Shown here: piece after piece, positions 16,701 to 22,623 of the stretch
Layout of the letters: the number at the start of each line of letters is the position of its first letter
How positions within the stretch are numbered: the stretch's first letter is position 1
Source: an uncultured Eubacteriales bacterium
Lineage (GTDB): Bacteria; Bacillota; Clostridia; Christensenellales; Christensenellaceae
Assembly: GCA_900545085.1 (NCBI GenBank)
Contig: UQXU01000020.1
Coordinates: forward strand, 1 to 23,132
Length of the DNA stretch: 23,132 nucleotides
Direction of reading: 5' to 3'
Program-made: the position numbers and the translations under genes
The notes under the pieces: model-generated
Database searches by the model: none
The model's input: only the letters and a program-made list of their open reading frames with translations
Told to the model about the DNA's origin: nothing

Positions 16701-16829
16701 CTGTTCCGACGCCGTCGGCTCGGCAGGTGCGGAGCTCTCCGTCTCGGCATACGCCGTCGTGCAGAGCGAAAGCATTACTGCTAAAGCTACCAGCAGTGTT
16801 AATATCCGCTTACTTTTCCTCTGTCTCAT
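13737..16829 (-). CDS. VWA-domain pilus adhesin (probable tip protein)
   Basis: First gene of the pilus operon, 1030 residues. A signal peptide (1-29, ending TTAYA) is followed by an Ala/Glu/Pro/Ser-rich stretch to about 115. The von Willebrand factor A domain starts near 155 (ADIVLVLDVSGSMDDAL) with the MIDAS metal site D163-x-S165-x-S167 and FTDGE around 365; a Tyr/Ser/Thr-rich insert of about 80 residues follows the first MIDAS motif. Several beta domains follow. The last, from about 860, has Spy0128-type isopeptide elements (TIEKTVSGG with K865, TIAEDN, AALNNERGG). It ends with TPILG, a hydrophobic helix and RRRRGRSDF. There is no canonical LPxTG: the place of the scissile Thr is Leu. The role as adhesive tip is inferred from the operon order. 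The ATG at 16829 is chosen for AGGAGGGGAG upstream and the standard signal peptide; the frame stays open to an ATG at 17000. Confidence 0.9.
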   Translation of the reverse strand: MRQRKSKRILTLLVALAVMLSLCTTAYAETESSAPAEPTASEQAAETVGTAEPSAEASPSAAESAEPTETPEPSQPAQSEAPSEPAELENTEEPAVADLSSVNSVSEVAALSETGDADGLIINKTAAYDAKTNSYKITLEQYVTGSVTTTTTTKPADIVLVLDVSGSMDDALSTEYVYTEVYSGSLNTNRTYYIKDGNDYKSVTYRKQGGSGSSNGYWRDSSWNTYTPKTSANDSDSSHVQFYTRTSETTTKLDALKDAVNNFIESVATNASENEVKHRIAIVKYAGDKTNTVGNDTYEEGWYTYNYSQIVKGLTDVSTGASDLKEEVNGFTAAGATSADYGMQHAQTVLDSARPDSTKVVVMFTDGEPNHGNYFDTTVANATIKEAKEIKDSGATVYTIGMMEDADDRLPATGGDKDVNKYMHYVSSNYPNATSMSYGGDMAAGVGGDTEKSFYLAADSAAKLNEIFQKISESVNNPSLSLGAETVVKDTVTEYFNMPNVSDVSVYTADCDGMDESGNYTFKTREEYTGAKVAINKESNAITVTNFDYAENYVNSGADGETYGGQKLIVEFTITPKDGFLGGNNVPTNGSDSGIYAKSTDENAIKNYENPTVNVPVKEIAVDVVDKNVYLFGDVTREDMLEGATVKVKDTYGTDYELSLSDGATNFGLDEWQNKFVNITVTKPEGQTGLENDSTFTLSASMTAKEKAGTAIGNANSTEVVTVKDDAKINVFKPVLTFKDGEVDYLDNAPTNPTDYDKNNLVSEAWKYGTTSSADEDVKILGGKPTLELNYASGAGIGNGKITSKDTDIPVKVTVTINKTEVNSYTTFVHDTCTVTDCTWSDENNKNGDPAFLLHPKNTVLTIEKTVSGGEANPNDHFTFTITAPSLSSRTVGATITGADGCSEEHDHGITDAKLNFGSDGKAIVYLKHGESIKLEGLKAGNVTIAEDNGNYTLTAKVDDKTAEIKDNNTLSVSLNRGDKKTAALNNERGGTPILGIDSDNAPFIIIGAAVVICAAGFVFLRRRRGRSDF

Positions 16830-17008
16830 TCTGTCGACTCCCCTCCTGAGTTCTGGATTTGTATCTTTACTCATACAACAGCGCTCGCGTTTCCCATGGC
16901 GCATGTCGAGTGCAGGATTGCGCTCAGCATTCTGCCTCAGGCGCAGCCTAAAAGAACAAGCGGCGCTTTTCACATTTGCAACACAATCCATATTTTTCAT
17001 TCACATTT
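16830..17008 (-). other. Pilus operon 5' leader
   Basis: About 170 bases between the predicted transcription start (near 17002) and the VWA start at 16829. The frame of the VWA gene remains open through it, beginning at an ATG at 17000, almost at the transcription start. It contains small GC-rich stems (CTGC/GCAG around 16933-16947) but I recognise no known riboswitch; in particular the conserved core of the cyclic-di-GMP-I aptamer is not evident. Confidence 0.4.
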
Positions 17009-17037
17009 ATCATACATGAATATTTTCCCTCTGTCAA
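17009..17037 (-). promoter_or_regulatory. Predicted SigA promoter of the pilus operon
   Basis: On the minus strand TTGACA (17032-17037), 17 bases, TATGAT (17009-17014): perfect -35 and a five-of-six -10. It would start transcription near 17002 and drive all six pilus genes. Confidence 0.8.
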
Positions 17038-17076
17038 GATTTATTTCTGAGTTTTTTGCTTAGAATTTGACAAACG

Positions 17077-17125
17077 TTTTTTTTTTTGACATTACCACTT
17101 ATCGCAAATATTTTTATAATGTCAA
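17077..17125. promoter_or_regulatory. T11/A11 tract and inverted repeat upstream of the pilus promoter
   Basis: An 11-base homopolymer (17077-17087, T on the plus strand) is about 40 bases upstream of the pilus -35 box. Overlapping its end begins a perfect 9-base inverted repeat, TTGACATTA (17086-17094) / TAATGTCAA (17117-17125), with a 22-base spacer, so the arm centres are 31 bases apart, about three helical turns. A further TTGACA occurs at 17067-17072. This may be a regulator site; the homopolymer may change length. Confidence 0.45.
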
Positions 17126-17177
17126 TTTATTTCTCTTTGTAAGCGGCTCTCGATTTTTTTCATAATTCTTTAAGGTT

Positions 17178-18233
17178 TTATCTCTTTTTTCGCTTTGCAT
17201 CTCCTCTATCCGTCACCACGCGGCATCCTACCGACTCGACCCGCGCCTCCAGACATCCGCGGCACTGCGCCGCTTCGTCTCCCGTGCAGATTTTGTTGTC
17301 GTACAGCTCGTACAGCTCGCGCACGTCCGTCGGCGAGAGATTCGGCATGACTACGTTCGCGCCCGCTTTTATCCCCAGCTCTCTGCCTCTCGGGTGCAGC
17401 GTCCCCAGCGCGGTCGTCGCGGGGAGGAGCACCTCCGGGAACATCAGCCTCAGCACGCCCAGCAGCCTGAGCGTCAGCTCCGCGCTCCCGCTCGGGAAGT
17501 CCGCGAAGGGCGTCTGCGCATGAGGTATGAACGGGCCTATCCCTATCATATCCGGCTCCAGCTCTTGGAGAAATCTTAAATCGGATATTATATTCTCCAT
17601 GGTCTGGTACGGCGCGCCGACCATGAATCCCGCGCCGACCTGATACCCTATCTCTTTCAAATCGAAGAGGCATCTTTTTCTGTTCTCCGAGCTCATCTCC
17701 GCCGGATGCAGCCCGGCGTAATGCTCTGCGTCCGCCGTCTCATGCCGCAGGAGATACCTGTCCGCTCCGCAGTCAAAATACTTCTGATAGCTCTCTTTGG
17801 ATTTTTCACCTATCGACAGCGTTATCGCGCAGTCGGGATAACGCCCGCGTATAGCGGAGACTATGCCGCATATTCTCTCGTCCGTAAAATACGGGTCCTC
17901 CCCGCCTTGCAGCACGAACGTGCGGTACCCCAAGGCGTACCCCTCCTCGCAGCACGAGAGTATCTGCTCTTCGCTAAGTCTGTATCTCTCCGCGTTTTTG
18001 TTTCCGCCGCGTATGCCGCAATAATAGCAGTTGTTTTTGCAATAGTTCGTAAATTCTATAAGCCCTCGGATGTATATCTCGTCTCCGTAGTTTTCTCTCC
18101 GCGTCTTTTCCGCCGCGTCGAAAAGCTCCGCGTCCGCTTCGCCCGTGGAGAGCAGCGCTGAGAATTCCTCGTCCGTGAGGTCGCGCGTTGCTTGCAGCTT
18201 GTCTACCAGTCCCGTAAAGTCAATCGCTTTCAT
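17178..18233 (-). CDS. hydE: [FeFe]-hydrogenase maturase HydE (radical SAM)
   Basis: Radical S-adenosylmethionine enzyme of 351 residues that, with HydF and HydG, builds the organometallic H-cluster of [FeFe]-hydrogenase; HydE is placed in the step that makes the dithiomethylamine bridge. The radical SAM cluster motif is C65-x3-C69-x2-C72 in FTNYCKNNCYYCGIRGGN. Near the C-terminus, C316-x7-C324-x2-C327 in KICTGDEAAQCRGC is the second-cluster motif found in many HydE proteins. MPNLSPTDVRELYELYDNK in this region is also HydE-like. The biotin synthase and PylB relatives are less likely. The ATG at 18233 has AAGGGG ten bases upstream. No hydF, hydG or hydrogenase gene is in the window. Confidence 0.9.
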   Translation of the reverse strand: MKAIDFTGLVDKLQATRDLTDEEFSALLSTGEADAELFDAAEKTRRENYGDEIYIRGLIEFTNYCKNNCYYCGIRGGNKNAERYRLSEEQILSCCEEGYALGYRTFVLQGGEDPYFTDERICGIVSAIRGRYPDCAITLSIGEKSKESYQKYFDCGADRYLLRHETADAEHYAGLHPAEMSSENRKRCLFDLKEIGYQVGAGFMVGAPYQTMENIISDLRFLQELEPDMIGIGPFIPHAQTPFADFPSGSAELTLRLLGVLRLMFPEVLLPATTALGTLHPRGRELGIKAGANVVMPNLSPTDVRELYELYDNKICTGDEAAQCRGCLEARVESVGCRVVTDRGDAKRKKR

Positions 18234-18263
18234 ATTATTTATTCCCCTTGTCGTTTTGGCTAT

Positions 18264-18272
18264 ATTATACCA
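18264..18272 (-). promoter_or_regulatory. Predicted extended -10 promoter of hydE
   Basis: On the minus strand TGGTATAAT is a TGn extended -10 with a consensus hexamer (TATAAT at 18264-18269), giving a leader of about 25 bases. The -35 region at 17 bases distance is poor (AAGCGG). Confidence 0.5.
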
Positions 18273-18309
18273 CATCACTATGTTTTCCGCTTCCTTTTTT
18301 ATCCTATAT

Positions 18310-18341
18310 AAAAAAGCGGCGAACCTCTTTTCAGATTCGCC
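18310..18341 (-). terminator. Intrinsic terminator of the metNIQ-oxidase unit
   Basis: On the minus strand GGCGAA pairs with TTCGCC (plus coordinates 18336-18341 and 18318-18323) across a 12-base loop, followed by GC and six T. It lies 60 bases past the oxidase stop and ahead of the hydE promoter. Confidence 0.75.
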
Positions 18342-18401
18342 TCTCTTTGCCTCTCGGCTGTACTTTGGAAGAAAACAGTCGTCAATGATAGACTCTGAGT
18401 A

Positions 18402-19430
18402 TCATGCCTGTTCTTTCACGTAGGATATTCCTCTGTTTAGAATATTCCTGTCGTCAAACGCCTTTTTCAGTCGATTCATGAGTTGCACGCTGCCTCCGTT
18501 CGTCTCGCGGAAGAAGTATTTCCGCTTGCTCACGCCTATGCCGTGCTCGCCGCTCGTCACGCCGCCCAGCTCATAAGCCTTATGATAGAGCGTATCCAGA
18601 TTTTCGTCCAGCTCGCGCTCCCATTCCTCCTCGCTGCGCTCTCCTCGGACCAGACAGATGTGCACGTTTCCGTCGCCTGCGTGTCCGAAGCTGACCATTC
18701 CCATCCCGCGGGCTTTGGACAGCTCGTTTACAAAAGTCACGAAAGTGTCTATCTTGTTTATAGGAACTACTATGTCCAGAGGCTCCTGCTCCGAGACTTC
18801 CTCCACGGCGGTGACGAGCGCCCCGCGCACCTTCCATATCTGCGCCGCCTGCTCCGGGTCGCGCAGCTCCATCACCCTGCGCGCGCCGCCCGACGCGGCG
18901 ACCTCTTTGAGCTTATCCAAATGCGCCTCTATCTCTTTCGCCGAGCCGTCGAAGGTGAGAAGCACATATGCGCTCGCGTCCGCCTCGGGGAACTCATATC
19001 CCAGAAAGTCCTCGCCCAGCTTGACGACGTCCCGCTCTATAAACTCGACCGCCGTCGGGTTTACGTTCGCTTTTATGACCTCGCGCACGCTTTCTATGCC
19101 TTCTCTCAGGCTGTTGAAGCTGACCAGAACGCTCAGGCTCTCCTCCGGCTTAGGTATCAGCTTGAGCACGCACTTGGTTATAATCGCCAACGTCCCCTCC
19201 GAGCCTACCAGATTTGTGCCCGCGCCTCTCGGAGTAACGGGAAGGTTTTTTTCATACGCCAGCGCCATCAGCCGGCTGACTTCTTCTGTGGAGATTGGGA
19301 ATATCAGTGCATCTGCCTCGCCCCGCTTCCGTTGGAAGTTGTCCGACAGATATTTCTTTTCTATGCCCTCCGTGACTATTCTGGAATCGTCCTGAATTAT
19401 TTCTCTAAGCTCACTTCTCAAATCAGCCAT
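18402..19430 (-). CDS. GlcD-like FAD-linked oxidase with a large internal deletion
   Basis: Relative of the D-lactate/glycolate dehydrogenase family (VAO/PCMH flavoproteins), which oxidise 2-hydroxy acids. The product has 342 residues against about 460 for the family. Residues 1-74 are the normal start, ending PRGAGTNL; the chain then continues directly with VGSEGTLAIITKCVLKLIPK, which normally lies about 115-120 residues later. The missing part holds the SGG turn after GTNL and the glycine-rich IGGNVAENAGG region that holds the FAD pyrophosphate. The C-terminal cap is intact, with SFGHAGDGNVHICLV and SGEHGIG. The frame is kept. It may be a recent in-frame deletion allele, hence probably inactive, or an assembly artefact. 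The ATG at 19430 has GAGGTG upstream. It starts 29 bases after metQ with no terminator between, so it is cotranscribed with metNIQ. Confidence 0.85.
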   Translation of the reverse strand: MADLRSELREIIQDDSRIVTEGIEKKYLSDNFQRKRGEADALIFPISTEEVSRLMALAYEKNLPVTPRGAGTNLVGSEGTLAIITKCVLKLIPKPEESLSVLVSFNSLREGIESVREVIKANVNPTAVEFIERDVVKLGEDFLGYEFPEADASAYVLLTFDGSAKEIEAHLDKLKEVAASGGARRVMELRDPEQAAQIWKVRGALVTAVEEVSEQEPLDIVVPINKIDTFVTFVNELSKARGMGMVSFGHAGDGNVHICLVRGERSEEEWERELDENLDTLYHKAYELGGVTSGEHGIGVSKRKYFFRETNGGSVQLMNRLKKAFDDRNILNRGISYVKEQA

Positions 19431-19459
19431 AGCCCGCACCTCTTTTCTGATTTATAAAA

Positions 19460-20350
19460 CTACTTGTCCCAAGCGGATACAAAGTAACCGTCAAATTCTT
19501 CCTCAAAAATCTGTTTTGTCGCCTCGGACTGGAATCTTTCCACAATTTCTTTATACAGCCCGTCGTCCGCCTCGCCGCTTCTCGCCGCTATGAGGCAGAA
19601 GTAGCTGTCGTCGTCGTACTCTGTTTCTTCGTAAATGGCCGTTTCAGGATTAATGCCGTAATCCAGAGCGTAATTCCCGTTTATGACCGCCGCTGTGACG
19701 TCGGGCAGAAGCGCGGATATGTCCGCCGCGTTTACTTCTTTAATCTCAATGTCGGGCGTCTTGCTCTCTATGTCTGTTACGGACGGATTGGAGCCGGCGT
19801 CCGCCTTGAGCGTGACAATACCTGCGGATTCGAGCAGCTTTATAGCTCTGCCTCCGTTGGATGCGTCGTTGGGGATAGCGATAGTATCGCCGTCCTTCAG
19901 CTCAGCGAGACTTTTTATCTTGTCGGAATACAGATTCATCGCAATTACAAATGTGTCTCCTATAGGCGTGATGTCGTAGCCGTTGCTTTCTACATCGCTG
20001 TTAAAATACGCATGATGCTGAAATGCGTTCAAGTCGATTTCGCCTGCGTTGAGCGCTTCGTTAGGCAAGGAAAAGTCTCCGAACTGCACAAGCTCGATTG
20101 TGACGCCCTCCTGAGCGAAATCTTCGATTATCGGCTCCCAAATCTTCTCATAAATCGTGCCTGTCAAACCGATCTTTACCGTTCTGCCCGCGTACTCCGA
20201 GCCGGCCGACGTATCCGCGGCGGCTTGTGTCTCCGTGCCTGTCGTTTCAGCGGCCGCGCTCTCGGAATCTCCGCCCCGGCTGCACGCCGCGCCTGCGCCT
20301 AAGACAAATGTAAACGCCAGTCCCAATGCCAATGCTCTAAACTTTTTCAT
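19460..20350 (-). CDS. metQ: Methionine-binding lipoprotein MetQ
   Basis: Substrate-binding lipoprotein of the MetNIQ importer, 296 residues, NlpA family. A signal sequence ends at a lipobox-like GAGAAC with Cys23 as the probable lipid anchor, followed by a Ser/Ala/Thr/Glu-rich linker. The mature domain begins VKIGLTGTIYEKIWEPIIED and contains DLNAFQHHAYF and IAIPNDASNGGRAIKLL, all characteristic of MetQ. GGAGAAATTT leads into the ATG at 20350. Third gene of the operon, 25 bases after metI. It could also take D-methionine or related compounds; the sequence does not settle the ligand. Confidence 0.94.
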   Translation of the reverse strand: MKKFRALALGLAFTFVLGAGAACSRGGDSESAAAETTGTETQAAADTSAGSEYAGRTVKIGLTGTIYEKIWEPIIEDFAQEGVTIELVQFGDFSLPNEALNAGEIDLNAFQHHAYFNSDVESNGYDITPIGDTFVIAMNLYSDKIKSLAELKDGDTIAIPNDASNGGRAIKLLESAGIVTLKADAGSNPSVTDIESKTPDIEIKEVNAADISALLPDVTAAVINGNYALDYGINPETAIYEETEYDDDSYFCLIAARSGEADDGLYKEIVERFQSEATKQIFEEEFDGYFVSAWDK

Positions 20351-20375
20351 AAATTTCTCCTTTTATATATGCAGT

Positions 20376-21059
20376 CTATTCGTGTGTATTTTTTCTTGCG
20401 ATGTAATTCCCTATGAGCTGAATCACGCTGACAATAATCACAAGCACAATAACCGTAGTATATGTGACGTCAGGCTGATTTCTCTGATGTCCAAACCTTA
20501 TTGCAAAATCGCCGAGGCCGCCCGCGCCTATCGCACCTGCCATAGCCGTGAGCCCTATCAGACTGATGATCGTTATCGTCGTCGCTCTCGCTATGCCGGA
20601 AATGCTTTCCTTTAAATATACTCTCATTATAATATCCAGCTTACCCGATCCCATAGATTGCGCCGCCTCTATCAGCCCGGGCGATACGTCTGCCAGAGCC
20701 GACTCTATCTGCCTCGTGAAGAAGGGTGTACATCCGAACACAAGCGGTACTATAGCCCCCTCCACGCCTATCGCCGTCCCCATTATCAGCCTGGTCAGCG
20801 GTACAAGGCCGGCCAGCAATATGATAAACGGTATTGAGCGAAAAAAGTTCACTACTTTATCAATAGCGTGATAGACAACAGGATTTGACATTATATTGCC
20901 CGGCTTGGTCACTGTTATTGTCACTCCGAGAAGCAAACCCAATATGAACGATATAATCCCCGACCAGCCTACCATTATAAATGTCTCTTTTATGCTGGTC
21001 AAAAATTCAGGCAGCTTCTCCATGACATTTGGAATTATGCTGTTAAGCTGTTCTGCCAT
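20376..21059 (-). CDS. metI: Methionine ABC transporter permease MetI
   Basis: Membrane component of the importer, 227 residues with about five transmembrane helices. The conserved EAA loop that docks onto MetN is present: LIEAAQSMGSGKLDIIMRVY, followed by LKESISGI. The C-terminal GLTAMAGAIGAGGLGDFAIRFG is typical of MetI. GGAGGTGAT lies just upstream of the ATG at 21059, and the gene overlaps the end of metN by 17 bases, indicating translational coupling. Confidence 0.95.
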   Translation of the reverse strand: MAEQLNSIIPNVMEKLPEFLTSIKETFIMVGWSGIISFILGLLLGVTITVTKPGNIMSNPVVYHAIDKVVNFFRSIPFIILLAGLVPLTRLIMGTAIGVEGAIVPLVFGCTPFFTRQIESALADVSPGLIEAAQSMGSGKLDIIMRVYLKESISGIARATTITIISLIGLTAMAGAIGAGGLGDFAIRFGHQRNQPDVTYTTVIVLVIIVSVIQLIGNYIARKNTHE

Positions 21060-22086
21060 CGAGTATCACCTCCACGCCTACATTCTTTTCCTTTAAATAT
21101 TCTATCGCAGCGTCTATCTCCCGCGCTGTTCCCCGCACTATCGAAACCAATCCGCCTACCGGATTATCTCCTATCAATTCTATATTGCCGAAAATAATGT
21201 TTATATCCAGATTAAATTTGCGCGAAAGCTGAGAGACCAGCGCCTCGGAAGCGCTTCGTTCCAGATATTTGAATTTCAATATCGCCTCTCCCTGTTTGAG
21301 CTGAGTTATAGCGCTCTTGTTTTCCAGCAATTCTTTTATTCTCGATAAGTTGGACGTGCCTTCTACGAACTCTCTCGTTATATCCTGAGTCGGGTTGGCA
21401 AAAATATCGAACACATCTCCGTATTCTACAACTTCGCCGTCTTTCATTACCGCTACTCTGTCACATATGTCTTTTATCACCTGCATCTCATGCGTGATAA
21501 CTACTATAGTAATTCCAAGCTCTCTGTTTAGCTTTTTCAGCAAAGTTAATATCGACTTCGTAGTTTTCGGATCGAGCGCACTTGTCGATTCGTCACTCAA
21601 TAATATCTCCGGGTCATTCGCCAAAGCTCTCGCTATCGCCACTCTCTGCTTCTGTCCTCCTGAGAGCTGAGACGGATATGCGCTTGCCTTGTCCTCCAAG
21701 TCTACCAGTTTGAGTAATCTCATTACCTTTTCCTGTTTTTGCCGCCTCGTCAGTTTACTTCTTTTGAGCGGAAACTCTACATTATTATATACAGTCCTGT
21801 TGGAGAAGAGGTTGAACTGCTGGAATATCATTCCAATCTTTTTCCGCTGTTCTTTCAGCTCGCTCTCGGATAGCGCGGTTATTTCTTTTTCGTTTATAAA
21901 GACTTTTCCTTTTGTAGGGCGCTCCAGAAGGTTTATACAGCGCACCAGCGTAGACTTTCCCGCTCCGGAAAAACCTATTATTCCGAAAACTTCACCTTTG
22001 TTTATTTCTAAGCTCACGTCTTTGACCGCCGCCACGCTTATCCCTTCGCTGTCAAATTCTTTGCTTACATTTTCAAATCGTATCAC
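21043..22086 (-). CDS. metN: Methionine ABC transporter ATPase MetN
   Basis: ATP-binding subunit of the MetNIQ importer, 347 residues. Motifs in order: Walker A GFSGAGKST, Q-loop FQQFNLF, signature LSGGQKQRVAIARAL, Walker B ILLSDESTSALDP and switch His in VITHEM. A C-terminal NIL domain (about 265-345) is present; in the family this binds methionine and inhibits transport when the cell is replete. I chose the GTG at 22086, giving MIRFENVSKEF as in relatives, with GGTGAG just upstream. A GTG at 22095 would add three residues. The predicted leader is only about 25 bases, so no S-box or T-box can be present. Confidence 0.94.
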   Translation of the reverse strand: MIRFENVSKEFDSEGISVAAVKDVSLEINKGEVFGIIGFSGAGKSTLVRCINLLERPTKGKVFINEKEITALSESELKEQRKKIGMIFQQFNLFSNRTVYNNVEFPLKRSKLTRRQKQEKVMRLLKLVDLEDKASAYPSQLSGGQKQRVAIARALANDPEILLSDESTSALDPKTTKSILTLLKKLNRELGITIVVITHEMQVIKDICDRVAVMKDGEVVEYGDVFDIFANPTQDITREFVEGTSNLSRIKELLENKSAITQLKQGEAILKFKYLERSASEALVSQLSRKFNLDINIIFGNIELIGDNPVGGLVSIVRGTAREIDAAIEYLKEKNVGVEVILDGRTA

Positions 22087-22117
22087 GCGTCTCACCGCCC
22101 TTCAATTCGTTGACAAT

Positions 22118-22148
22118 ATTATACCACCTTTATAGGAATTAGTGTTAA
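22118..22148 (-). promoter_or_regulatory. Predicted promoter of metNIQ
   Basis: On the minus strand TTAACA (22143-22148), 19 bases, TATAAT (22118-22123). The hexamers are good but the spacing is long. It lies within a 10-base inverted repeat TTATAGGAAT (22130-22139) / ATTCCTATAA (22178-22187) whose arms flank the -35 region, a possible operator. Confidence 0.5.
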
Positions 22149-22227
22149 TACCGAAAACATATTGCACGGCATAGCTTATTCCTATAACAGACAGAAGCTT
22201 TCAGAGTCGATGTAATCTCAACACAAT

Positions 22228-22250
22228 AAAAAACCGCTGAGAAACAGCGG
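22228..22250 (-). terminator. Second terminator downstream of tRNA-Pro
   Basis: On the minus strand CCGCTG pairs with CAGCGG (plus coordinates 22245-22250 and 22234-22239) across TTTCT, followed by six T. It is about 40 bases beyond the first tRNA terminator and probably backs it up. Confidence 0.75.
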
Positions 22251-22291
22251 TGTATCTCAATATATTAAAGAGCCTTTCATGAAATGTCAAC

Positions 22292-22321
22292 AAAAAAGGA
22301 ACTGTCGTATTCAACAGTTCC
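22292..22321 (-). terminator. First terminator of tRNA-Pro
   Basis: On the minus strand GGAACTGT pairs with ACAGTTCC (plus coordinates 22314-22321 and 22298-22305) across an 8-base loop, followed by six T. It begins four bases past the encoded CCA end of the tRNA. Confidence 0.88.
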
Positions 22322-22325
22322 TCAA

Positions 22326-22402
22326 TGGTCTGGGTGAGAGGATTTGAACCTCCGGCCTCTTGAACCCCATTCAAGCACGCTACCAAACTGCGCCACACCC
22401 AG
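22326..22402 (-). tRNA. tRNA-Pro, anticodon GGG
   Basis: A 77-base cloverleaf with encoded CCA. The acceptor stem CTGGGTG/CACCCAG has seven pairs with discriminator A. The D arm is GCGC...GGTA...GCGT. The anticodon stem CTTGA/TCAAG encloses the loop ATGGGGT, so positions 34-36 read GGG, with G37 as usual for tRNA-Pro. The T arm is GGAGG-TTCAAAT-CCTCT. It reads CCC and CCU proline codons. Its own promoter and two terminators make it a single-gene unit. Confidence 0.95.
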
Positions 22403-22430
22403 ATTCTCTCGTCTCAAAGAGACCTCTAAT

Positions 22431-22459
22431 ATAATAACATCTTTTTCTCATATATGCAA
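22431..22459 (-). promoter_or_regulatory. Predicted promoter of tRNA-Pro
   Basis: On the minus strand TTGCAT (22454-22459), 17 bases, TATTAT (22431-22436). Initiation would be near 22424, about 22 bases before the mature tRNA end. A small hairpin GTCTC/GAGAC lies in between. Confidence 0.65.
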
Positions 22460-22487
22460 GTGTTTTTTTTATAATAACCAAGTTTTT

Positions 22488-22548
22488 TTCAATAATTAGC
22501 GCCGCCCCCTCAGGGCTATAGCGGCGGAGGACATCTGTTCACGGTCAT
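22488..22548 (+). repeat. Structured dispersed repeat, short copy C (61 bp)
   Basis: Shares both ends with copies A and B: TTCAATAA at the left, then GCCGCCCC, and ACATCTGTTCACGGTCAT at the right. The middle section with the TTCAACAA-TGAAC and GCGAAGC hairpins is missing. A different but equivalent GC-rich hairpin is present, GCCGC/GCGGC enclosing CTATA (22500-22525). It lies between the divergent tRNA-Pro and deacylase promoters. Confidence 0.75.
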
Positions 22549-22561
22549 AAAACAGCAAACC

Positions 22562-22591
22562 TTGCATTCAGTATATTATGTATAGTATAAT
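22562..22591 (+). promoter_or_regulatory. Predicted promoter of the YbaK-family gene
   Basis: TTGCAT (22562-22567), 18 bases, TATAAT (22586-22591). Start expected near 22598, giving a short leader that contains the GGAG at 22613. Confidence 0.65.
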
Positions 22592-22623
22592 ATTCCTAAA
22601 ATTCAGTGCATTGGAGTGATTTT

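Noticed and set aside
16830..17000. Cyclic-di-GMP riboswitch in the pilus leader
   Set aside because: Pilus operons of Clostridia can have one, but I do not find the conserved core blocks; the visible stems are short and generic.
16459..17019. Open frame of 186 codons on the plus strand, Ser/Ala-rich
   Set aside because: It mirrors the Ala/Glu/Pro/Ser-rich stretch of the VWA protein, whose signal peptide and domains establish the minus strand as coding.
17086..17125. Inverted repeat as the ends of an invertible promoter
   Set aside because: Only 22 bases lie between the arms, far too short for known invertible segments, and no recombinase gene is in the window.
22087..22200. S-box or T-box leader upstream of metN
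   Set aside because: The predicted transcription start is about 25 bases from the gene and no conserved aptamer sequences are seen.
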